The notes beneath the pieces are model-generated. The model was not told the origin of the DNA, searched no databases, and saw only the letters and a list, made by a program, of their open reading frames with translations. Source: Ignavibacteriota bacterium (lineage in GTDB: Bacteria; Bacteroidota; Ignavibacteria; UBA10030; SZUA-254). Taken from it: 5,752 nt of DNA. The stretch is from the NCBI GenBank assembly GCA_016191715.1, contig JACPVN010000564.1, forward strand, positions 1 through 5,752. Direction: 5' to 3'. Below, one piece after another: positions 1-5,752 of the stretch. Position 1 is the stretch's first letter. Every line of letters starts with the position of its first letter. The position numbers and the translations under genes are program-made.

Positions 1-1935
1 GGAAGCGTTTTCTCCGTCAACACAATCGGAACGGTGCTTGGCTCGCTTGGCGCAGGGTTGATGTTGATTCCGCTTGTTGGCATCCGGCACACAATTGAAA
101 TTGCATTGCTGTTGAATCTCGGACTCGGGATTCTCATCTCATTCAGCGATTCACTTTATTCGCCGATAAAAAAGCATGTCTCGGTTGGTGTGATTATTAT
201 TCTGACACTCGGTTACTTTTTCATCGCACCGGACTGGAGCCAAATCGTTACGCTGTCGGGCGTATTCAGAAACATCAACGATAACGAGGAACCGCCTTCA
301 ACCTATCAGGAGTTTCTGGCAAAATCACAACCTCCCGGAATTTATTATTACAAAGAAGGAACGACCGCCACAGTTGCTGTCACAAAATCTATTACGTATT
401 CTCATGGCGAACAAAAAGTTCTTGTCATCAACGGCAAAGGTGATGCTTCATCAAAAGGCGATATGCCGACACAGGTTCTCCTCGCTCAGTTCCCTGCGAT
501 GCTACATCCGAAACCGGAAACAACGTTGGTCATTGGTTTAGGAAGCGGTGCAACTGCAGGAACTCTTCTTTCGCATCCAATCAAACAATTAGATTGCGTT
601 GAAATCTCCCCTGAAGTTGTTGAAGCAATGGAATTCTTCAGTGAGGTTAATCATCGTCCGAATGAAGACCCGCGGTTCCGCTTGTACATTGAAGACGCAC
701 TCGCGTTCCTTAATCTAACAAGAAAGAATTACGACATCATTGTCAGCGAACCATCGAATCCGTGGATTGCAGGCATCGGTAATTTATACACGATTGATTT
801 TTTTGAAGTGTGTAAACAGCGGCTTCGTCCCAACGGCTTGATGGTGCAATGGTTTCATCTGTATGAGATGGATGATGAAACGCTTCGGTTAGTTCTCAGA
901 ACATTTCAAACCGTGTTCCCCCATGTTTCTATCTGGCAATCGTTTGCAACAGATGTTATTCTTATCGGTTCGCTTGACCCGCTTCAACCGAATTTTTCTT
1001 TGATGCACAAAAAGTTTGAGATCCCTCGCGTCAAATCTGACCTTGAAAACATTCAAATGCCTGATGTGGCAACGTTGCTTTCGATGCAAGTGGCATCGGA
1101 AAAGACTGTGAAAGAATACGCAGGATATGGGGAGGTGAATACAGAAAAACTTCCTTTCCTTGAATATTGGGCGCCGCGTTCCTTCTTTATCAATGCGGGA
1201 GTTCATCAGTTCGTTACGTACGATGAGCGCTCCTTGCGGGAGAATTCTCATACATTGTTGAAACGATATGTCATGCAATTTGGTTTGAATGATACAGAAC
1301 GAATGAATATTATCAATCTCCATTCATTACCGAATCGCGGTAAGAACGCGTTTGCTTATGCCTTTCTGAGAGAGTATCTCCGTCTGCATCCGACCGATAA
1401 ACAAGCGCTTGCTTTGCTTGCGAATGTTACAGAACGAATGGGAAGAAATGAAGAGAGTTCGCGCATTGTTGAAACTCTTGCCGCGATTGATCCTGCAAAT
1501 CCAAGCGTTCTGGAAAATTACGGGTGGACTCAGTACTTGCTTGAAAAGCCGGTAACGACTCCGTACACATTTTCAAAATTAGATTCGATTGAAAAAGTTC
1601 TTGAGCGGGCAATCGAATTAGCGAAGGATACGGTTGACCGCTACCGTGCGAAACTCGGCGACATCAATTTCGGTAAAGGAGATTACCAAAAGGCAATTGA
1701 TAATTACAAACGCGCACTGCAATTACAAAACGAGTTCACTCCCGATAGAAACATGCGTGTTGATTTGATTCTTCTCCATCTCGCACAGGCATCGTTCAAG
1801 ATTAATAAAGAAGATGTTGCGATGGGATATGTTGTCCAATCGTACATGGCAAACCCGAATAATCCGGAGACAAGAGAATTCGCCTCCTTTTTATACATGA
1901 AACAAGTTGAAGACAACAAAGCAAAAAAGAAATAG
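1..1935 (+). CDS. Fused membrane / spermidine-synthase-like SAM domain / TPR protein (5' partial)
   Basis: The reading frame is open from base 1, so the gene begins upstream; the ATG at 34 lies inside a transmembrane segment and is not the true start. In order, the visible 644 residues contain about three hydrophobic helices (bases 1-84, 94-144, 175-228), then a Rossmann-type SAM-binding domain like spermidine synthase, with GLGSG at 535-549 and the acidic VEISPE at about 598-615. SEPSNPW follows at 745-765. From about 1390 there are helical TPR-like segments (about 1390-1494, 1641-1728, 1762-1863) and a lysine-rich end. This is the architecture of 'fused MFS/spermidine synthase' proteins: a polytopic membrane part with a cytoplasmic transferase-like domain. 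Canonical spermidine synthases have aspartates in a DSSDP-type motif where this has SEPSNP, so polyamine synthesis should not be assumed and the substrate is unknown. It ends in TAG two bases before the carboxylase gene. Architecture is well supported; function is not. Confidence 0.85.
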   Translation, partial: GSVFSVNTIGTVLGSLGAGLMLIPLVGIRHTIEIALLLNLGLGILISFSDSLYSPIKKHVSVGVIIILTLGYFFIAPDWSQIVTLSGVFRNINDNEEPPSTYQEFLAKSQPPGIYYYKEGTTATVAVTKSITYSHGEQKVLVINGKGDASSKGDMPTQVLLAQFPAMLHPKPETTLVIGLGSGATAGTLLSHPIKQLDCVEISPEVVEAMEFFSEVNHRPNEDPRFRLYIEDALAFLNLTRKNYDIIVSEPSNPWIAGIGNLYTIDFFEVCKQRLRPNGLMVQWFHLYEMDDETLRLVLRTFQTVFPHVSIWQSFATDVILIGSLDPLQPNFSLMHKKFEIPRVKSDLENIQMPDVATLLSMQVASEKTVKEYAGYGEVNTEKLPFLEYWAPRSFFINAGVHQFVTYDERSLRENSHTLLKRYVMQFGLNDTERMNIINLHSLPNRGKNAFAYAFLREYLRLHPTDKQALALLANVTERMGRNEESSRIVETLAAIDPANPSVLENYGWTQYLLEKPVTTPYTFSKLDSIEKVLERAIELAKDTVDRYRAKLGDINFGKGDYQKAIDNYKRALQLQNEFTPDRNMRVDLILLHLAQASFKINKEDVAMGYVVQSYMANPNNPETREFASFLYMKQVEDNKAKKK

Positions 1936-1937
1936 TT

Positions 1938-3476
1938 ATGGCAGTCATTGGCAACGAAGCAAAGCGAGATAAAAATTTTCTTCAATTTGAAGAACGGAAC
2001 CTCGCTCTTGTCAGGGAAATAGAAAACAAAGCGGCAATCGTTAAGTTGGGCGGAGGAATGAAAGCGATTGAAAAACTTCATGGGCGTGGAAAACTTACTG
2101 CCCGTGAGCGTATCGAAAAACTGATTGACCCGAATTCATCGTTTCTCGAAATAGGTTTGTTCACCGCGTACAAGATGTATGAAGAATACGGCGGCGCTCC
2201 CTCATCAGGAACAGTGTTTGGCATCGGGAAGATTCACGGACGGGATGTGGTTATCGTTGCCAATGATGCGACAGTGAAAGCAGGCGCGTGGTTTCCGATT
2301 ACCTGTAAGAAAAACCTTCGTGCTCAGGAAATCTCTATCGAAAATCGTTTGCCGATTGTCTATCTCGTTGATTCTGCCGGCGTCTTCCTTCCTCTGCAAA
2401 ATGAAATCTTCCCAGACAAAGAACATTTCGGAAGAATATTTCGGAACAACGCCGTGATGTCCTCAATGAGAATTCCGCAGATAGCCGCAATCATGGGACC
2501 GTGTGTTGCAGGCGGAGCGTATCTCCCAATCATGAGTGACGAAGCGTTGATTGTCAATAAAACCGGAAGTGTGTTTCTTGCCGGACCATATCTTGTTAAA
2601 GCGGCAATCGGTGAAGATGCAGATATCGAAGAACTCGGGGGAGCGGAAATGCACTGCGAAATTTCCGGTGTAACGGATTACAAAATGGATGATGACGCGT
2701 CATGTTTGAATCAAATACGAAACCTCATCAGTAAATTCGGACGAACAGAAAAAGCGCCGTTTGACAGAATCGGAGCGAAACTGCCGAAGTTTGATGCAAA
2801 AGAAATTTATGGACTGATGCCGACTGACCGTTCGAGACCGTACGACACGTACCAAATTCTTTCGCGCATCGTTGATGAGAGTGAGATTGATGAATATAAA
2901 GCCGGAATTGGTCGGACGGTGATTACCGCGTATGCTCGCATTGATGGTTGGGCTGTGGGAATCGTCGCGAACAATCGCTCGCTTGTGAAAACGAAGAAAG
3001 GTGAACTACAAATCGGCGGTGTCATTTACAGCGACAGCGCAGACAAAGCCGCGCGCTTCATCATGAATTGCAATCAGAAAAATATTCCGCTTGTGTTTTT
3101 GCAGGATGTAACCGGATTCATGGTCGGAACGAGAGCAGAGCAAGGCGGCATTATCAAGGACGGTGCGAAGATGGTGAATGCTGTTGCAAATTCCGTCGTT
3201 CCGAAAATTACTTTTATTATGGGAAACAGTTACGGCGCCGGCAATTACGCAATGTGCGGCAAAGCGTATGACCCTCGATTTATTTTCGGATGGACGACTG
3301 CGCAAATTGCAGTCATGGGTGGAAAGCAAGCGAGCGAAACGTTGCTCAGTATCCGCGTTCAACAGATGTCGGCTCACGGCAAAGAAATTCCGAAAGAAGA
3401 ACAGCAAAAAATGCTACAGGAAATTGCAGACAAATATAATTCGGAACTTGACCCGCTCTACGCCGCCGCGCGTTAG
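1938..3476 (+). CDS. Acyl-CoA carboxylase beta (carboxyltransferase) subunit, cut short by in-frame TAG
   Basis: This is a biotin-dependent carboxyltransferase of the propionyl-/methylcrotonyl-CoA carboxylase beta family. It moves carboxyl from carboxybiotin to an acyl-CoA in the cytoplasm, working with a biotin carboxylase/carrier subunit not seen here. The N-terminal crotonase-like half has LGGGMKAIEKLHGRGKLTARER at residues 37-58, NDATVKAGAWFP at 109-120, LVDSAGV at 143-149, FPDKEHFGRIF at 158-168 and the oxyanion-hole region GPCVAGGAY at 187-195. The C-terminal half has QDVTGFMVG and GNSYGAGNYAM (G433-A434-G435). The wording is closest to the Bacteroidota-type subunit as I remember it, usually about 540-550 residues. 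This ORF gives 512 and stops right after YAAAR, where the family continues with L/V-W-x-D; the missing 38 residues are encoded in the same frame after the stop. The start at 1938 retains the conserved N-terminus; the SD is weak and the upstream gene ends 2 bases earlier, suggesting coupling. The acyl-CoA substrate cannot be fixed from sequence. Confidence 0.93.
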   Translation: MAVIGNEAKRDKNFLQFEERNLALVREIENKAAIVKLGGGMKAIEKLHGRGKLTARERIEKLIDPNSSFLEIGLFTAYKMYEEYGGAPSSGTVFGIGKIHGRDVVIVANDATVKAGAWFPITCKKNLRAQEISIENRLPIVYLVDSAGVFLPLQNEIFPDKEHFGRIFRNNAVMSSMRIPQIAAIMGPCVAGGAYLPIMSDEALIVNKTGSVFLAGPYLVKAAIGEDADIEELGGAEMHCEISGVTDYKMDDDASCLNQIRNLISKFGRTEKAPFDRIGAKLPKFDAKEIYGLMPTDRSRPYDTYQILSRIVDESEIDEYKAGIGRTVITAYARIDGWAVGIVANNRSLVKTKKGELQIGGVIYSDSADKAARFIMNCNQKNIPLVFLQDVTGFMVGTRAEQGGIIKDGAKMVNAVANSVVPKITFIMGNSYGAGNYAMCGKAYDPRFIFGWTTAQIAVMGGKQASETLLSIRVQQMSAHGKEIPKEEQQKMLQEIADKYNSELDPLYAAAR

Positions 3477-3593
3477 TGGGTTGATGGAGACGTTGACCCG
3501 GTTGAAACCCGAAGCATCATTTCCCGTTCGCTTGAAATTGCTTCTTGTAATCCGAACATCCCGAAGTTTAATCCGGGTGTGATACAAACGTAA
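3474..3593 (+). pseudogene. Detached C-terminal 38 codons of the carboxyltransferase, behind the TAG codon
   Basis: The TAG is codon 513 of the carboxyltransferase frame. Reading on without any frame change gives 38 sense codons starting WVDGDVDPVETRS and ending NPGVIQT, then TAA at 3591-3593. This matches the expected C-terminus of acyl-CoA carboxylase beta subunits (pattern R-[LV]-W-x-D-x-x-[IV]-D-P-x-[DE]-T-R, then a helix, then K-x-x-x-G-[IV]-x-x). With the TAG read as sense the protein would be 551 residues, normal for the family. The TAG sits where relatives usually have leucine, valine or similar; TTG to TAG is one substitution. Causes could be a recent nonsense mutation, an assembly or sequencing error, or readthrough. 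The tail shows no decay, so the event is recent or not real in the cell. There is no start codon or SD for separate translation. Confidence 0.85.
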
Positions 3594-3766
3594 CATGTTC
3601 TAATGAAAAGGATTGTAAAAGTTTAGTCATTGCGAATCCTGCTTTAGCAGGGTGAAATCCCAATGGGATGATGCATGTACTCACAATCTCCTTGTTTCAT
3701 GTAATAACAGGAGCGAGATTGCTTCGTCATCCGATGAATCGGAATCCTCGCAATGACAGTGTATTT
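3594..3766. other. Gene-free gap between carboxylase tail and exported-protein gene
   Basis: No convincing coding sequence lies here on either strand. About three quarters of it is the palindromic element at 3626-3757. The 32 bases before the element are A/T-rich (3594-3625) with no clear -35/-10 pair. The 9 bases after it run directly into the ATG at 3767. No hairpin in the gap is followed by a T-run, so I do not call an intrinsic terminator. Confidence 0.6.
3626..3757. repeat. MITE-like palindromic element with 10-bp terminal inverted repeats and nested hairpins
   Basis: The ends are perfect 10-bp inverted repeats: GTCATTGCGA at 3626-3635 and TCGCAATGAC at 3748-3757. Inside are more self-complementary units: CCTGCT/AGCAGG (3638-3643 with 3646-3651), ATCCCA/TGGGAT (3657-3662 with 3664-3669), CAATCTC/GAGATTG (3684-3690 with 3715-3721, continuing inward as CTCC-t-TGTT/AACAGGAG) and TCCGAT/ATCGGA (3730-3735 with 3738-3743). 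The wording (TCATTGCGA ... CAATCTC ... GAGATTGCTTCGTC ... TCGCAATGAC) resembles a dispersed intergenic repeat I recall from many unrelated bacterial genomes. The whole 132-bp unit can fold as a branched structure in DNA or RNA. There is no transposase gene, so any movement would depend on an enzyme elsewhere. Copy number cannot be judged from one window. Confidence 0.85.
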
Positions 3767-4489
3767 ATGAAGTATGCGTTCCTTATTCTTTTGTGCTGTT
3801 TGATTCAAACTGTTGCGTTCACGCAATCTTCATCAAGCAACGACTCGCTCCAACGCTATCTTCAGTTTGATGAAACTGAATCGTTAAGTTTTCTCATCAC
3901 GCTCTTCCCTCCGTTTCTGATTCAAAACGGGATGGAACTGAAAGAGTTTATCCGGAGTTCTGAATTCAAACAACTACGAACTACATACGGTGACCAAAAA
4001 GCAATTGATGTTATCTTCATCCGTTCAATGCAACTGACACACAATAATACAGGATTTTCCTTGTTACTTTCAACGCTTGCTGTGTTCGACCATCGGACGC
4101 TTGGCTTCAATGTTCCGTTGTTCAAATTATTTTTCCCTTTGAGTGATGAGTCGGAAGAAGAATTCAATCAACGTGTTCAGAATTTACCAACAAAAATATT
4201 TCCACACAGCCCAAACACAAAGCGCGGCGATAGAGATAAACTTCAACATTTTTTTGGTTCAGCATTTCTCACGTTCGCATTTGAATCGTCATCAACTGCC
4301 GAACGATTCGGAACGGCAATTGAGCAAGGAGAAGAATCGTTCGTTGTCGGTGGTGCGAATGATGTGCAAGATGAACGTGCTAACAGACTTGGACAGCGTT
4401 TCGGGAACGCGTTAATGGAAAACCCGTTCTGCTTCCCTTCCGAATTTTTGCACCCTGAAACTTCTTTACCATCTGACAGTACAAAATAA
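3767..4489 (+). CDS. Hypothetical exported protein with DKxxH ... DxxANxxGxxxG signature
   Basis: I do not recognise this 240-residue protein as a named gene. Starting at 3767 gives MKYAFLILLCCLIQTVAFTQ, a typical short signal peptide with probable signal-peptidase I cleavage near AFT|Q, so it is likely exported across the inner membrane. Cysteines 10-11 are too early and badly placed for a convincing lipobox. After a serine-rich linker comes an amphipathic helical region (about 30-145) with FLITLFPPFLIQNGMELKEF. The most conserved-looking part is the C-terminal third: D157-K-L-Q-H161-F-F-G, an E/G-rich segment (IEQGEESFVVGG, about 185-196), then D202-x-x-A-N206-x-x-G209-x-x-x-G213. That spacing recalls VanZ-like and YfiM/DUF2279-type proteins, but no strong transmembrane helices accompany it. 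An in-frame ATG at 3668 would extend the protein through the palindromic repeat and bury the signal peptide, so I reject it. There is no clear SD. It may share a transcript with the response regulator 42 bp downstream. Confidence 0.72.
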   Translation: MKYAFLILLCCLIQTVAFTQSSSSNDSLQRYLQFDETESLSFLITLFPPFLIQNGMELKEFIRSSEFKQLRTTYGDQKAIDVIFIRSMQLTHNNTGFSLLLSTLAVFDHRTLGFNVPLFKLFFPLSDESEEEFNQRVQNLPTKIFPHSPNTKRGDRDKLQHFFGSAFLTFAFESSSTAERFGTAIEQGEESFVVGGANDVQDERANRLGQRFGNALMENPFCFPSEFLHPETSLPSDSTK

Positions 4490-4490
4490 A

Positions 4491-4525
4491 CAATCGTCAA
4501 TGATTCAATCTTCAATCGTCAATAG
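4491..4525. repeat. Degenerate CAAT-based 7-bp tandem repeat, including an 11-bp direct repeat
   Basis: CAAT recurs at 4491, 4498, 4506, 4513 and 4520, a step of 7 or 8 bases. Within it CAATCGTCAAT occurs exactly twice (4491-4501 and 4513-4523), start-to-start distance 22 bp, about two helical turns. The tract fills nearly all of the 42-bp gap between the TAA at 4487-4489 and the ATG at 4532. It could be a slipped-strand simple repeat, a pair of binding sites, or low-complexity filler; the sequence does not decide. Confidence 0.6.
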
Positions 4526-4531
4526 AAAAAT

Positions 4532-5752
4532 ATGTTTTCCGTTTTAGTAGTAGATGATGAAAAAAGTATCCGTGATTCCATCAAGATGATTTTGGAGTGC
4601 AACAAGTACTCCGTTTCGCTTGTGGAAGACGGAACGAAAGCGCTTACTGCTTTTTCTCAGGAACAGTTCGATGCCGTTTTGCTCGATATAAAAATGCCGG
4701 GCAGAGATGGTATCGAAGTGTTAGAGGAAATCAAGAAGCAAAAAGCAACAGTTCCTGTCATCATGATTTCCGGTCACGGTTCGTTTGAGGATGCTGTGAA
4801 GGCGACCAAACTCGGTGCGTTCGATTATCTCGCGAAACCGCTCGACCGTGAACGTCTTCTCATCACGCTTCGTAACGCGCTCGAACATCGGCGGCTTGCA
4901 GATGAAGTCAACAAGTTGCGAGAAAAGGATTTGATAATAGGTCAGAGTACAAAAATGCGGGAAATATTTTCACTCATTCAGCGCGTCGGTCCGACTGATG
5001 CGCGTGTTCTCATCACGGGAGAAAGCGGAACAGGGAAAGAACTTGTTGCCCGCGCAATTCATCAGGCGAGCAAGCGTTCATCTTCTCCTATGGTGGAAGT
5101 GAATTGCGCCGCAATTCCTGCAGAGTTAATTGAGTCTGAATTATTCGGACATGAAAAGGGTTCGTTCACCGGCGCGACAACGCAACGCATCGGAAAATTT
5201 GAGCAAGCAGATGGGGGAACATTATTTCTTGATGAAATCGGAGATATGAGTCTTGCCGCGCAAGCAAAAGTTCTTCGTGCGTTGGAGGAAGGAAAAGTTG
5301 AGCGAGTCGGGGGGAATAAATTAATCTCCGTAAACGTTCGGGTGATCGCTGCAACGAATAAAAATCTTCCTGAAGAAATCGGCAAAGAAAAATTCCGCGA
5401 AGACTTGTATCATCGCTTGAATGTTATCCCCGTCCAGATACCACCGCTTCGTGAACGACGCGATGATATTCCGCTTCTCGTTAAAGCATTTGTAACAGAA
5501 ACGTGTGCGCATTATGGTTTTCAAGAGAAAACGATTTCAGAACGAGCGATGCAATCATTGACAATGTTAGATTGGAGCGGCAACGTACGTGAGTTACGGA
5601 ACAGTATTGAACGGCTCGTCATCATGTCATCGGGAAACGTCATTGAAACAACCGATTTACAAACACTCGGCGTTACACACAAAACCGGCATTGATGATTT
5701 AATTGCTTCAAGTCAATCATTTCAGGAATTCAAAGACAAAGCGGAAGCGGCA
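4532..5752 (+). CDS. Sigma-54-dependent response regulator, NtrC/NtrX type (3' partial)
   Basis: This is a two-component transcriptional activator; 407 codons are visible and the gene runs off the right edge. The receiver domain (about 1-120) has the acidic pair D8-D9, phospho-acceptor D52 in LLDIKMPG, S80 at the usual Thr/Ser switch position and K102 in AKPL. The AAA+ sigma-54 interaction domain (about 135-375) has Walker A GESGTGKE at 163-170, the sigma-54-contacting loop as GSFTGA at 210-215, Walker B LFLDE at 231-235, probable arginine fingers R289 and R295 in REDLYHRL, PPLRERRDDI at 304-313, and WSGNVRELRN at 348-357. The end, FQEFKDKAEAA (397-407), is where NtrX-like proteins lead into their Fis-type helix-turn-helix, which is outside the window. 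Phosphorylation would normally drive oligomerisation and ATP-dependent opening of RpoN promoters. No histidine kinase is visible. The start puts the receiver's first strand at the N-terminus as expected; upstream is A-rich with no clear SD. Targets are unknown. Confidence 0.95.
   Translation, partial: MFSVLVVDDEKSIRDSIKMILECNKYSVSLVEDGTKALTAFSQEQFDAVLLDIKMPGRDGIEVLEEIKKQKATVPVIMISGHGSFEDAVKATKLGAFDYLAKPLDRERLLITLRNALEHRRLADEVNKLREKDLIIGQSTKMREIFSLIQRVGPTDARVLITGESGTGKELVARAIHQASKRSSSPMVEVNCAAIPAELIESELFGHEKGSFTGATTQRIGKFEQADGGTLFLDEIGDMSLAAQAKVLRALEEGKVERVGGNKLISVNVRVIAATNKNLPEEIGKEKFREDLYHRLNVIPVQIPPLRERRDDIPLLVKAFVTETCAHYGFQEKTISERAMQSLTMLDWSGNVRELRNSIERLVIMSSGNVIETTDLQTLGVTHKTGIDDLIASSQSFQEFKDKAEAA

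Noticed and set aside
889..1323. Antisense ORFs of 60-144 codons opposite the large genes (for example 889-1323 and 3006-3407)
   Set aside because: They mirror real coding genes on the plus strand, are cysteine/histidine/arginine-rich and show no domain or start signal; they are shadow frames.
1933..1935. TAG as a generally recoded sense codon in this genome
   Set aside because: The first gene ends in TAG after a lysine-rich tail and immediately before the next gene's start, which fits a normal stop; reading through gives an unrelated stretch overlapping the next gene.
2051..2060. GGAGGA next to an in-frame ATG at 2058 as the carboxyltransferase start
   Set aside because: The purine run abuts the ATG with almost no spacing and encodes part of the conserved LGGGM segment; starting there would lose a conserved N-terminal helix. 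The 1938 start is better.
3178..3582. 134-codon plus-strand ORF overlapping the carboxylase end in another frame
   Set aside because: It lies over strongly conserved carboxyltransferase codons, its product is arginine/lysine-rich with no recognisable motif, and the carboxylase frame explains the region including 3477-3593.
3638..3651. CCTGCT/AGCAGG hairpin as an intrinsic terminator of the carboxylase transcript
   Set aside because: The loop would be only 2 bases, no T-run follows, and the hairpin is one of several inside the repeat element.
3668..3766. Upstream ATG at 3668 as start of the exported protein
   Set aside because: It would place 33 residues encoded by the palindromic repeat before a clear signal peptide starting at 3767; the extension has no family-like character.

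Overview
The window holds four same-strand genes and no antisense gene I can support. By eye the base composition is moderate, roughly the mid-40s percent G+C. None of the three visible starts has a strong Shine-Dalgarno sequence; each is preceded only by A/T-rich sequence, which is common in the Bacteroidota/Chlorobiota (FCB) group. The carboxyltransferase is also the form I associate with that group (DSAGV, GPYLVKAAIGE, C-terminal NPGVIQT). My best guess is an uncultured member of the Bacteroidota/Ignavibacteria/Kapabacteria neighbourhood; this is inference from protein flavour, not a phylogeny.

Layout: (1) bases 1-1935, the 3' part of a large fused protein: last transmembrane helices, spermidine-synthase-like SAM domain, TPR-like tail. 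(2) bases 1938-3476, starting 2 bases later, the beta (carboxyltransferase) subunit of a biotin-dependent acyl-CoA carboxylase. It is cut short by a TAG codon, but the same frame continues to 3593 and encodes the family's usual C-terminus. (3) bases 3594-3766, a gene-free gap mostly filled by a MITE-like element (3626-3757) with 10-bp terminal inverted repeats and several nested hairpins. (4) bases 3767-4489, an unrecognised small exported protein with a DKxxH ... DxxANxxGxxxG signature. (5) bases 4490-4531, a 42-bp gap with a degenerate CAAT-based 7-bp tandem repeat. (6) bases 4532 to the window end, an NtrC/NtrX-type sigma-54 response regulator running off the right edge before its DNA-binding domain.

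The first two genes are close enough to be translationally coupled. The last two may share a transcript that begins in or near the repeat element. There is no obvious metabolic link between the two halves. The biotin carboxylase/biotin-carrier subunit and the partner histidine kinase are not in the window. The two most notable signals are the in-frame amber codon with an intact tail behind it, and the structured repeat inserted just upstream of the exported-protein gene.
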